Below, one piece after another: positions 1 through 11,306 of a stretch of DNA of 64,000 bases; positions within the stretch are counted from its first letter, which is position 1, and each line of letters starts with the position of its first letter. Both the position numbers and the translations under genes were made by a program. The stretch is from Stomorhina lunata (taxonomy: Eukaryota > Arthropoda > Insecta > Diptera > Rhiniidae), in NCBI GenBank assembly GCA_933228675.1, contig OW121744.1:100324813-100388812 (forward strand), written 5' to 3'. The notes under the pieces were generated by a model that was not told where the DNA came from, made no database searches, and was given only the letters and a program-made list of their open reading frames with translations.

Positions 1-240
1 AATAAGAAATTTTTGAAAAATTTCCTATAAAAATAAGAAATTTTTGAAAATTTCCAATAAAAATAAGAAATTTTTAAAAAATTTCCTATAAAAGTAGGAA
101 ATTTTTGAAAAATTTCCTGTAAAATAAGAAATTTTTGAAAAGTTTCCTATAAAAATAAGAAATTTTTGAAAAGTTTCCTATAAAAATAAAAAATTTTTGA
201 AAAATTTCCTATAAAAATAAGAAATTTTTGAAAAATTTCC
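1..240 (-). repeat. 31-bp palindromic satellite, polarity A
   Basis: About eight tandem units of a 31-bp repeat. Each unit is a near-perfect dyad: an arm ATAGGAAATTTTT, one central G, the complementary arm, then a four-base A spacer. Polarity A means G at the centre and an A spacer on the plus strand. Units here often read ATAAG instead of ATAGG. The array runs off the left edge. Confidence 0.95.
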
Positions 241-345
241 TATATAAAATTTTCAAAAATTTCTTATTTTTATAGGAACTTTTTCAAAAATTTCATATTT
301 TTATAGGAATTTATTTTTAACAATTTTTTATTTTATATTTATAGT
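241..345 (+). repeat. Short polarity-B satellite segment
   Basis: About three degenerate units with C at the dyad centre and a T spacer, facing the preceding block. The junction near 241-250 is a direct polarity switch with no unique DNA between the two blocks. Confidence 0.8.
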
Positions 346-1365
346 AAATTTTTAAAACAATTTTATTTGAATCAAATCTAAAATCTTTCAAATGTTTACT
401 TTTTCTTTGTATTTTCATTTACTAATTAAAATCCTTGTCTTTTCTTAATTAGTAACCAGAAAATTTCCATCATTTGTCTGTAGGTGGCATTTTCTGGTCG
501 TTTCTTCAGTTGGCTACAATTTCTGTCTATAATTTTTCATGGTTTAATGGTAAAAACTAGAAAAATAAAAGATTTATCATAAGATTGCACACAAAGTTGC
601 AAGATGTTAAAAACAGAATCATAATTCCCAAATCTACTTCAAAAAAAAAATCAGAAACATAATTAATGAGACAGTTGTACCCTATCCAATGGCTACGGAC
701 GAAGCATAATTTATGGGACTAAAATCGAAACGGAATAATATAAATTAAAATCGAAATTCAATGAACTCCAAAAATTAACTCCAAAAATTTGTAAATCCAA
801 GAATTTTCTAGGAGAAAAATTCGTATTAAGAAAAAAGTTAAATTGCACTCCCACATGCATATAAATAAGTTTTTTGTAGGGCGAATCATATAATTTAGTT
901 AAGGTAACCATATTTTGTTTAAGACAACTAAATAAGAAATTCACCAAAAGCTTGAAGAGAACTAATTAGAAGAGTTTCTAAATACATTCGAATTTACTTT
1001 GTTTGTAATATTGCTAGTATCTACCACTGGGGGTACCTTCCCCTTCTAATTTCATATGGTCAAATGTAGAAACTTTATAAATATGAACCAATTTCATTTT
1101 TTACTTTTTTTTATTAATTTTTTGGGACTTTTCTTAAAATGAAATTTTGTTTTTTTTTCCAATGTAAACTTTTGATGAGTGATTTACGATTGTATAAACT
1201 GACATTTCGGAGAACTAAAACACTGAATAAGAATTATAGACCGCAACTTCATTTTTCTGGTCGTCATTCGACAAAGCATTTGACTGACTAAGTAGGAAAA
1301 CTAATTTTCCAAGCGTAAAATAAATAAACAAAATTTTATTGCAAGAAAGAAAATCAAAAAACTTC
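346..1365. other. AT-rich unique interval
   Basis: No repeat unit, no credible splice-flanked exon and no RNA gene seen. Open frames here are short and of AT-rich, random composition. Confidence 0.5.
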
Positions 1366-3135
1366 TATAAAAATAAGAAATTTTTGAAAAATTTCCTATA
1401 AAAATAGGAAATTTTTGAAAAATTTCCTATAAAAATAGGAAACTTTTGAAAAATTTCCTATAAAAAAAGGAAATTTTTGAAAAATTTCCTATAAAAATAG
1501 GAAATTTTTGAAAAATTTCCTAGAAAAATAGGAAATTTTTGAAAAATTTCCTATAAAAATAGGAAATTTTTGAAAAATTTCCTATAAAAATAGGAAATTT
1601 TTGAAAAATTTCCTATAAAAATAGGCAATTTTTGAAAAATTTCCTATAAAAATAGGAAATTTTTGAAAAATTTCCTATAAAAATAGGAAATTTTTGAAAA
1701 ATTTCCTATAAAAATAGGAAATTTTTGAAAAATTTCCTATAAAAATAGGAAATTTTTGAAAAATTTCCTATAAAAATAGGAAATTTTTGAAAAATTTCCT
1801 ATAAAAATAGGAAATTTTTGAAAAATTTCCTATAAGAATAGGAAATTTTTGAAAAATTTCCTATAATAATAGGAAATTTTTGAAAAATTTCCTATAAAAA
1901 TAGGAAATTTTTGAAAAATTTCCTATAAAAATAGGAAATTTTTGAAAAATTTCCTATAAAAATAAGAAATTTTTGAAAAATTTCCTATAGAAATAAGAAA
2001 TTTTTGAAAAATTTCCTATAAAAATAAGAAATTTTTGAAAAATATCCTCTAAAAATAGGAAATTTTTGAAAAATTTCCTATAAAAATAAGAAATTTTTGA
2101 AAAATTTCCTATAAAAATAAGAAATTTTTGAAAAATTTCCTATAAAAATAAGAAATTTTTGAAAAATTTCCTATAAAAATAAGAAATTTTTGAAAAATTT
2201 CCTATAAAAATAAGAAATTTTTGAAAAATTTCCTATAAAAATAGGAAATTTTTGAAAAATTTCCTATAACAATAAGAAAATTTTGAAAAATTTCCTATAA
2301 AAATAAGAAATTTTTGGAAAATTTCCTATAAAAATAAGAAATTTTTGAAAAATTTCATATAAAACTAAGAAATTTTTGAAAGATTTCGTATAAAAATAAG
2401 AAATTTATGAAAAATTTCCTATAAAAATAAGAAATTTTTGAAAAATTTCCTATAAAAATAAGAAATTATTGAAAATTTTCCTATAAACTAAGAAATTTTT
2501 GAAAAATTTCCTATAAACTAAGAAATTTTTGAAAAATTTTCTATAAAAATAAAAAATTTTTGAAAAACTTCCTATAAAAATAAGAAATTTTTGAAAAATT
2601 TTCTATAAGAATAAGACATTTTTTAAAAATTTCTTATAAAAATTGGAAATTTTTGAAAAATTTCCTATAAAAATTGGAAATTTTTGAAAAATTTCCTATA
2701 AAAATTGGAAATTTTTGAAAAATTTCCTATAAAAATTGGAAATTTTTGAAAAATTTCCTATAAAAATTGGAAATTTTTGAAAAATTTCCTATAAAAATAA
2801 GAAATTTTTGAAAAATTTCCGTTAAGAAATAAGAAATTTTTGAAAAATTTCCTATAAAAATAAGAAATTTTAAAAAAATTTTGAAAATATTCTTACAAAA
2901 AATGAAATTTTTATCAAATTTCTTACAAAAATAAGACATTTTTATAAAATTTCTTACAAAAATAAGAAATTTTTGAATAATTTCTTACAAAAATAAGATA
3001 TTTTTGAAAAATTTCATATAAAATTTAGAAATTTTTGAAAAATTTCCTATAAAATTAAGAAATTTTTGTAAAATTTTCTATAAAATTAGGAAATTTTTGT
3101 AAAATTTCTTAAAAAAAATAGAAATTTAAAAAAAA
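1366..3135 (-). repeat. 31-bp satellite array, polarity A
   Basis: Roughly 57 tandem units. Units from about 1380 to 1950 are nearly identical (ATAGG form). Those from 1960 onward drift to ATAAG and then to an ATTGG variant at 2640-2770. The right margin (2870-3130) is strongly decayed, as expected where unequal exchange no longer homogenises the edge. Confidence 0.95.
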
Positions 3136-4025
3136 ATTGTATATAAAAAATTTTATTCTGATCTAGACTTAAGTGCTTTCTGATTATCTTGATTAGATGT
3201 ATTTCGAATATCAATTATCTTAACCATTAGCCGCACGCTATGGCATCAAGTGTCTGTCTGTTTTTCTTAAAATAAATCACATGCAATCGATCATTTTGTT
3301 CCTTTAGAAAACAAATGAGAGATTAAGATTCTAATTAATCAAAATGATTTTCATAGACAAGATTCAAACAAACACGACAACATCAAGACCCTTTTAAAAA
3401 CTCAGCACTTTGTCTTCGAACATAATCTTGAAAATTCAAAATATTTTCAAAACATATTAAACAAATTTCAAAATCAAGAAACACGATAACTCCCAAACAC
3501 AAAAAAAGAACAACAAAAGAAAATTATGGTTTATTTATTTCCTGCTCAAATTAACACTTAAAATATTTTTCCTGTCCAGAAATATTGTCGAGAACAACTT
3601 CAGAACAACTGACAAACAAAAACATATCAATATTTAACCGGGGGCCTAACACTCGTTCTTCCACTCATTCATTCATTTATTCATTCAGTCGCTCCCTTCG
3701 ATCACTTCCACGATCAGTTCGCACTTCAGCGTTTGTTTGACTTTATCACATAAACAATTCAGTGGCGCCCACTTAATCTTTAACGTTCCGTTTGAAAGGG
3801 GGAATTAAATTGAAAACAAAAAAAATATTTGAAATAAATTATAAATTCAGCAAATGCTTAGAAACTTCCTAATACTTATTTTTTGTTTAGATAGGGATTT
3901 TCTTTAAGGGCAGATTTTTTAAGTTTTTGCTTCATTTAAAATGAAATATGAGCAACTCGTGCTAAAAAGCCCACAAATGCTGGAGAATATTAAAAAAAAG
4001 TGGGTCATAAAATTTAAGTGCATTT
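3136..4025. other. Unique interval with possible core promoter
   Basis: Non-repetitive DNA. A less AT-rich patch at 3650-3790 contains ATTCATTC repeats and two matches to the fly initiator TCAGTY (near 3686 and 3714, plus strand). No TATA box at -30 and no good downstream promoter element were found, so a promoter is only a weak suggestion. No exon could be supported here. Confidence 0.3.
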
Positions 4026-5185
4026 TATTTTCAAAAATTTCCTATAAAAATTATCATTTATGAAGGAAATTTTTCAAAATTTACTTATTTTTATAGGAAA
4101 TTTTTTCAAAAATTTCTTATTTTTATGGGAAATTTTTCAAAAATTTCTTATTTTGATAGGAAATTTTTCAACAATTTCTTATTTTTATACGAAATGTTTC
4201 AAAAAATTCTTATTTTTATAGGAAATTTTTCACAAACTTCTTATTTTTATAGGAAACTTTTAAAAAAAATTCTTATTTTTAAAGGAAAATTTTTCACAAA
4301 TTTCTTATTTTTATATGAAATTTTTCAAAAATTTCTTATTTTTATCGGAAATTTTTCGAAAAATTTCTTATTTTTATCGGAAATTTTTCGAAAAATTTCT
4401 TATTTTTATAGAAAATTTTTCAAAAATTTCATATTTTTACAGAAAATTTTTCAAAAATTTCATATTTTTACAGGAAATTTTTCAAAAATTTCATATTTTT
4501 ACAGGAAATTTTTCAAAACTTTCATATTTTTATTTTTTATATTTAAATTTCTTATTTTTAAAGAAAATTTTTCAAAAATTTCTTATTTTTATAGGAAATT
4601 TTTCAAAAAATTTCTTATTTTAATAGAAAAATTTTAAAAAATTTCTTATTTTCATAAGAAATTTTTATATTTTTATAGGAAATTTTTCAAAAGTTTCTTA
4701 TTTTTAAATAAAATTTTCCAAAAATTTCTTATTTTTATAAGAAATTTGTATAGGAAATTTTTTTAGAAAATTTTTTAAAAATTTCTTATTTTTATAGGAA
4801 ATTTTTTAAAAAATATCTTATGTTTTTAGCAAACTTTTCAAAATTTTTTTATTTTTATACGAAATTTTTCAAAAATTTCTTATTTTTATAGGAAATTTTT
4901 CAAAAATTTCTTAATTTTATAGGAAATTTTTCAAAAATTTCTTATTTTTATAGGAAATTTTTCAAAAATTTCTTATTTTTATAGGAAATTTTTCAAAAAT
5001 TTCTTATTTTTATAGGAAATTTTTCAAAAATTTCTTATTTTTATAGGAAATTTTTCAAAAATTTCTTATTTTTATAGGAAATTTTTCAAAAATTTCTTAT
5101 TTTTTTAGGAAATTTTTCAAAAATTTCTTATTTTTATAGGAAATGTTTCAAAAATTTCTTATTTTTATAGGAAATTTTTCAAAAA
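4026..5185 (+). repeat. 31-bp satellite array, polarity B
   Basis: Roughly 37 units with the dyad centre C and T spacer on the plus strand. The left part is degenerate and the right part (4860-5185) nearly uniform. The 170-residue open frame at 4125-4637 arises only because the one TAG per 93 nt of consensus is mutated in these copies; it is not a gene. Confidence 0.95.
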
Positions 5186-5413
5186 ATAACATTAAAGATA
5201 AATATTCACAGAAGAATAAAATTAACGAAGAGTTAAAAAATAACAGAAAAATATCCATAAAAATTCTATAAATAAAATCTAGTTCCTAACAGGTACAAAT
5301 TCAAAATCTTTTAACAATTTGAATAAATATTTGTGTATCTAAATACCAGCATAAGTTTATTAAATTATTAATTCAAATATTCACAAATTCTTTATAATCT
5401 TGTTATTATTTAC
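5186..5413. other. Unique interval, probable intron start of a minus-strand gene
   Basis: AT-rich unique DNA lying immediately 3' (minus strand) of the exon at 5414-5520. It would be the beginning of that gene's first coding intron. No acceptor with a convincing following exon was found. Confidence 0.3.
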
Positions 5414-5520
5414 CTCCAAAACTTTTTAACCGCTTCCTGTTCCTGAGGTTGCAAATCTTTAAGTTTCTCCTCGAAATTTTGCCAGCTTTCGGTGTCATTT
5501 TCATAAACAGTGACACTCAT
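5414..5520 (-). CDS. Probable first coding exon of an unidentified gene
   Basis: On the minus strand an ATG at 5520 opens 35 codons plus two bases, starting MSVTVYENDTESWQNFEE and continuing acidic and glutamine-rich to AVKKFW. The exon then meets a consensus splice donor, AG followed by GTAAAT, at 5413. Without splicing the frame stops one codon later. Codon choice is far more balanced than in the surrounding AT-rich DNA, and the product looks like a soluble, helical cytosolic N-terminus with no signal peptide. I do not recognise the family. Later exons should lie at lower coordinates, possibly beyond the satellite blocks or outside the window. The main alternative is an isolated pseudo-exon. 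Confidence 0.5.
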
Positions 5521-5895
5521 TTTTGATGAAATTTTTAATTAATTTGATTAAATTTTAATTGAATAGATAATTTTTTTAATTTGATTAAAATTTTTACTTT
5601 TGTAATATTTCTTTGAATTTAATTAAATAATTTTTATACTCGTAAGAAGACATGATAGATTTGATTTCGGAAACCATGAGTTATCGCTAAAATTTTAATT
5701 TAGTCATAGTTTCAATAATTTTTTGTTGGCTTTTTATCACTATAATTAAATATTTTACACTCTTTCCAGGAATTTTATTAATCACTTGATTTTATTTTAG
5801 AAAAATTTCTAAAAGAAGTATTAACAGACAAATATTAGAACTGAAAAAAAAATTAACTTAAATTGAACAAGAACTGAACTAAAACTCAACTCTTT
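5521..5895. other. Unique AT-rich interval upstream of the minus-strand exon
   Basis: Would hold the 5' untranslated region and promoter of the minus-strand exon if that gene is real. No clear core promoter element seen. Confidence 0.3.
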
Positions 5896-6345
5896 TTTTT
5901 ATTTCTTATAAAAATAAGAATTTTTTGAAAAAATTCCTTTCAAAAATAAGAAATTTTTAAAAAATTTCCTATAAAAATAAGAAATTAAAAAAAATGCCTA
6001 TAAAATTAAGAAATTTTTAAAAATGTTCCTATAAAAATAAGAAATTTTTAAAAAATGTGCTATAAATATAGGAAATTTTGGAAAATTTCCTATAAAATAG
6101 GAAATCTTTAAAAAATTTCTCATAAAAGTTGGAATTTTTTGAAAAATTTTGTATATAAATAAGAAGTTTTTAAAAATGTTCCTGTAAAAACAAAATTTTT
6201 AAAAAAAATTCCTATAAACATAAGACAATTGAAAAATTTCTTATAGAAGTAAGAAAATTCAAAAATTTTCTGTAAAAATAAAAAATTTTTCAAAAATTCC
6301 TATAAAAATCTGAAATTTTTGAAAAATTTCCTATAAAAAATAAAA
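5896..6345 (-). repeat. Degenerate 31-bp satellite, polarity A
   Basis: About 14 strongly diverged units with indels. The block ends at a direct polarity switch near 6345. Confidence 0.85.
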
Positions 6346-7975
6346 AATTTTTCAAAAATTTCATATTTTTTTCTTTTTATAGATAAATTTTCCAAAACTT
6401 CTAAATTTTGTAGGATAGTTTTCAAAAATGTCTTATTTTTATAGGAAATTTTTCAAAAATTTCTTATTTTTATAGCAAACTTTTTAAAAATTTCTTATTC
6501 CTATAGGCAATTTTTCAAAAATTTCTTATTTTTATAGGAAATTTTTCAAAAATTTCTTATTATATATTAAATTTTTCAAAAAATTTTTTTTTTTTATAGG
6601 AAATTTAAAAAAATCTCTTATTTTTATAGCAAATTTTTAAAAAAAATTCTTATTTTTATAGCAACTTAAAAATTTTTTTTATAGCAAATGTTTAAAAAAT
6701 TTTTTATTTTTATAGCAAATTTTAAAAAAATATCTTATTTTTATAGGAAATTTTTCAAAAATTTCTTATTTTTATAGGAAATTTTTCAAAAATTTCTTAT
6801 TTTTATAGAAAATTTTTCAAAAATTTCTTATTTTTATAGGAAATTTTTCAAAAATTTCTTATTTTTATAGGAAATTTTTCAAAAATTTCTTATTTTTATA
6901 GGAAATTTTTCAAAAATTTCTTATTTTTATAGGAAATTTTTCAAAAATTTCTTATTTTTATAGGAAATTTTTCAAAAATTTCTTATTTTTATAGGAAATT
7001 TTTCAAAAACTTCTTATTTTTATAGGAAATTTTTCAAAAATTTCTTATTTTTATAGGTAAATTTTCAAAAATTTCTTATTTTTATAGGAAATTTTTAAAA
7101 AATTTCTATTTTTTATAGGAAATTTTTCAAAAATTTCTTTTTTTTATAGGAAATTTTTCAAAAATTTCTTACTTTTATAGGAAATTTTTAAAAAATTTCT
7201 TATTTTTATAGGAAAATTTTCAAAAATTTCTTATTTTTATAAAAAATTTTCAAAAATTTCTTATTTATATAAGAAATTTTTCAAAAATTTCTTATTTTTA
7301 TTGCAAATTTTTTAAAAATTTCTTATTTTTATTGCAAATTTTTTAAAAATTTCTATTTGTATAGAAAAGTTTTCAAAAATTTCTTATTATTATAGGAAAT
7401 TTTTAACATTTTTTTTAATTTTAATACAAAATTTTTCAAAAATTTCTTATTTTTATAGGAAATTTTTCTCATTTTTTTAATTTTAATAGGAATTTTTTTA
7501 CAAATCGTTTTTATCGAAAATTTTTAAATTTCTTATTTATTGTTTTAGGAAAATTTTCAAAAATTTCTTATTTATATAGCAAATTTCTTAAAAATTTCTT
7601 ATTTTTATAGCAAATTTTTTAAAAATTCTTCAAAAATTTCTTATTTTTATAGGAAATTTTTCAAAAATTTCTTATTATATATCAAATTTTTCAAAAATTT
7701 ATTTTTTTTATAGGAAATTTTAAAAAATTTCTTTTTTTTATAGCAAATTTTTAAAAAAATATCTTATTTTAATAGGAAATTTATCCCAAATTTCTTATTT
7801 TTATAGCAAGTTTTTCAAAATCTTTTTATTTTTATAGCAAATTTTTCAAAAATTTTTTATTTTTATAGCAAATTTTAAAAAAAATTCTTATTTTTACAGC
7901 AAATTTTTCAAAATTTTCTTATTTTTATAGCAAATTTTTCAAAAATTTCTTATTTTGATAGTAAATTTTTCAAAA
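6346..7975 (+). repeat. 31-bp satellite array, polarity B
   Basis: About 52 units: decayed at both ends, nearly identical between about 6740 and 7060. Confidence 0.95.
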
Positions 7976-8250
7976 GTGAAAAATTTCCTATAAAATTAAG
8001 AAATATTTGAAAAATTTTTATAAAAATAAGAAATTTGGAATAAATGTCCTATTAAAATAAGAAATTTTAAAAAGATTGGCTATAAAAATAGGAAATTTTT
8101 GAAAAATTGTCTATAAAAATATGAAATTTTTGAAAAATTTCTCAAAAAAATTTTTAAGAAATTTGCTATATAAAAAAGAAATTTTTGAAAATTTTAATAA
8201 AACAATAAAATTTTGAAAAATTTCTTACAAAAATACGATATTTCTGACAA
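7976..8250 (-). repeat. Degenerate 31-bp satellite, polarity A
   Basis: About eight diverged units following a B-to-A switch at about 7976. Confidence 0.8.
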
Positions 8251-8269
8251 ATTTCTAAAAAAAAATTGA

Positions 8270-8935
8270 TCTGGCTTAAATCGAAAAACTGATTTGAAAA
8301 AAAAAAAATATCTGGAACTTTTACTATATCTTAAACTGGTCTTAAGTTGTTCTCAATGTGATCTAGAACCAATATCAAACTGATTTCGAATTAATTTCAA
8401 AATTATCTGGAACAGATCTTAAACTGATGTTAATATGATTAAGAATTAATCTAAAATTGAGCTACAACTGATCTAGAACTGTTCCAAAACTGATCTAGAA
8501 TTGATCTCAAAATAATCTTAATCAGTTTAAGAACAGATTAAAATTAAGATCTTTTCTTCTTCTGCTATCCTTGACTCCTAGTGGAGCATAGATCTATAGT
8601 TGATCCAAAACTAACCTAGAGCTGATTTGAATCTGACTTAGAAAGAATCTGGAATTAATCTAAAACTGATCTTGAATTGATCTTAAATTAATCTACTATT
8701 GATCTAAAACTGATCTTAGTCTGACTTGAACTGATGTCAAATATGATATAACTGATCGAGAAATATTCTGGAATTAATCTAAAACTGATCTTGAATTGAT
8801 CTTAAATTAATCTACAATTGATCTAAAACTGATCTTAGTCTGACTTGAACTGATGTCAAATATGATATAACTGATCGAGAACTAATCTAAAACTGATCTA
8901 GAACGGATTTGAAAATTATATAGAATCAATAAATG
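8270..8935. repeat. GATCT-rich low-complexity repeat with a 119-bp tandem duplication
   Basis: Degenerate short repeats around the core AACTGATCT. Within them 8648-8766 is repeated almost exactly at 8767-8885 (offset 119 bp), showing a recent local tandem duplication. Confidence 0.85.
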
Positions 8936-9289
8936 TATCGACTAGAAGTTAATTGGAACTGGAAAATCCTCTTGTTATTGAACACTTTTTCTCATGATCA
9001 CTTTTGTTTTTTCGTTTTTTTTTTTTTGTTTATTTTCAATTTAATTAATTAAATTTCTTATCATTTTCAAAATTTATCATACACTTCAAGACTAACCATA
9101 TTTTTTTTTAATTTCACTTTTTTCTTAAATAATTAATTAAATTTTTTTTCTTTTTAATAAAATTGCTATCAGTTTATTTTTATAATTATTTCCTTAAATA
9201 TCTTTTATCTTTTATATTCTCCGTTTTTATTTCAGATCTCTTTTATTTTGTCATTTATAATATTTTTTTTTTTTTTTCTTTATTTTCAG
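8936..9289 (+). other. AT-rich interval ending in a splice acceptor
   Basis: Very T-rich; it finishes with a long pyrimidine tract and TTTTCAG at 9284-9289, a strong acceptor. A second possible acceptor, TTTCAG, lies near 9231-9236. Confidence 0.5.
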
Positions 9290-9359
9290 ATCAAATAAAA
9301 TTCTTGAGACGGACGTTGAACGACTACCGCAACCGTCTACCAAATACGTCGAAATCTAA
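9290..9359 (+). CDS. Probable last coding exon of an unidentified gene
   Basis: Directly after a strong polypyrimidine tract plus CAG the composition shifts to balanced, coding-like sequence. With one base completing the previous codon, the frame from 9291 encodes a C-terminus ending ILETDVERLPQPSTKYVEI and stops with TAA at 9357-9359. A second frame (ending in PNTSKSN) is also open to a stop at 9361-9363, so the phase is undecided; I favour the first on amino-acid composition. About 160 bp downstream lies AATAAA (9519-9524). Upstream exons are not visible and may be beyond the satellites. Product unknown. Confidence 0.45.
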
Positions 9360-9518
9360 CTAAACTTGGCAAAGCATTGGACACTTGAAAAAACTTCCAA
9401 CTTCTGGTTGAACTTTAAAGTTTTTTATAGATTTTTTTTTATATGTTTAAAGAGCAAAAGATTTATATTATTTCTGTATTATTTCAGGTTGTGTGTGGAT
9501 TTTATTTTTTTGTAAAGA

Positions 9519-9524
9519 AATAAA
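9519..9524 (+). terminator. Poly(A) signal for the plus-strand exon
   Basis: AATAAA about 160 bp after the proposed stop codon, at normal 3'-UTR distance for a fly gene. Confidence 0.45.
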
Positions 9525-9540
9525 AAAATATTTTCTAAAT

Positions 9541-10238
9541 CATTACACTTCTCAGTTTGAAAATACTATAAAAAAATGGTCCAAAATAAATTTAAAAACT
9601 ATGTGTAGCTCTCTTGTAATCTTTTTTCGAAAAAAAAAAAACAAAATTATTAAAAATTTTGTTTTATAATGTTTAACCAACTTTTGAGCTTAAGCTTTAA
9701 CGTTTCAATGATAAATAATTCAAACAAATTTTAGTTGAGTCTACAAATACAATAAATGTATAAAACAGATAGATATTCATTCGTATAGATATTAAATATC
9801 AATACTCTTATGTCAAACTGACAGATACCGTATTATTATTATTATTTCTATTATGAAGTCGAGAGAACTTACACACTTCAATTCTCTGCTCATTCAACTC
9901 ATAATTCAGTTCATTAATTTTTTTACAGATAGTGTTAAATTTGTTGCAATCGACAATTGACAGCTACGAAAAAACTAGTTGTTGTTTTTATTTTATTTGA
10001 TTTCTTCTCAACTCCAAAACATATAACAAATATTGTTAATTTAAATGGTAGTAAACGATTTGTGAAAACCCTATACTCTTAGCAGGAATCAGCCTTCGTA
10101 ATTATTATATCTGTGGCAATATGAAAGAGTAGCTTTAGCCGAAAATTTAAGTTTTGAGATACATACATTTTATATAATTTTTCTTCTTTTTGATTTCTCA
10201 AATAATTTATGAATTAATCAATGAAAATGAAAGTTATT
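9541..10238. other. Unique AT-rich interval
   Basis: No gene seen. Positions 10108-10136 (GTGGCAATATGAAAGAGTAG and neighbours) recur in inverse orientation at about 13788-13816, inside the foldback loop. Confidence 0.5.
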
Positions 10239-10375
10239 TTTTTATACCCTTCACCAATAGGTGAAAGGGTATTATAAGTTTGTGATTCCGTTTGTAATTT
10301 TTTTATTAGTGATCGTAGACCCCATAAAAATTATACCGATCGACTCAGAATCGGGAGGAGAATCGATTAAGCGAT

Positions 10376-10379
10376 GTCC

Positions 10380-10433
<54 letters not shown>

Positions 10434-10445
10434 CTGTCTGTCTGT
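10376..10445 (+). repeat. (GTCY)n microsatellite, left arm tract 1
   Basis: GTCT/GTCC tetranucleotide run of about 70 bp. The matching tract in the right arm (16671-16716) is about 46 bp, so the length changed after the arms were formed. Confidence 0.95.
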
Positions 10446-11205
10446 TGAAATCAAGTTTCTGAAGCCCCTGGAGGATGTTCTTACATAAATTATATATCAG
10501 ATTTTAGGAAATTCTCCCGCAATGAACGCTATTAAATTTCATTAAAATCGGTTTATAAACACCGAAAATATCGAAAAAATACCAAAAATTAGACGAAAAT
10601 TTTAAAATTTTTTATTGAAACACACATTTAAATAACAAGAGAAAAAAGATACTCCTGGTGTATATGTGATAATATGTTATATATCAGATTGTAGGAAATA
10701 GTTTCCCAAAGCACTCTGTAAAATTTTATCAAAATCGGTTCATAAACAACTGAGATATCGCCAAAACACTGAATTTGATGTATCGCAAATTGCCCAAAGT
10801 TCGCATTAGAGAATGTTTGTTGAAAAAATGAAATGCAGAAATAGGAAAAACCATCCTCCGTTAGCACGGACCTACATAAATTTTATATCAGATTTTAGGA
10901 AATTCCCCCGCCAAGCACGTTATTAAATTTTATCAAAAGCGGTCCATAAACAATTGAGATATCGCCATAACACTACATTTGATGTACAGCAAATTGCCCA
11001 AAGTACGTGTCTAAGAAATTTTGTTTACATTTCGTAAGTATTGTTTCAGCGATATCTCAGGTGTTTATGGGCCGATTGTGATGAAATTTGGCATCGTTCT
11101 TTGTGTGAGGATTTTCTAAAATCTATACTCCACAAATCTGATTACGAATACCATTCAAACTGTACCGATCAACTTAGAATCGGCAGGAGAATCGATTTCG
11201 CGACC

Positions 11206-11306
11206 TCCGTCCGTCCGTCCGTCCGTCTGTTTGTCTGTCTGTCCGTCCGTCTGTTTGTTTGTCCGTCCGTCCGTCTGTTTTTTTGTCCGTCCGTCTACCT
11301 GTCTGT
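11206..11306 (+). repeat. (GTCY)n microsatellite, left arm tract 2
   Basis: Interrupted GTCC/GTCT/GTTT run. Mirrored at about 15832-15918 in the right arm. Confidence 0.95.

Noticed and set aside
3964..4010. Possible second exon for the minus-strand gene after a TTCTCCAG acceptor
   Set aside because: The frame closes after about 20 poorly coding codons and composition does not change at the border.
4125..4637. 170-residue open frame rich in KISYFYRKFFKNF
   Set aside because: Read-through of the 31-bp satellite. Thirty-one is not a multiple of three, so one frame runs through all phases and the consensus has one TAG per 93 nt; this frame is open only because those TAGs are mutated. The same applies to frames at 2727-2939, 30022-30373, 30793-31134 and 31657-31854.
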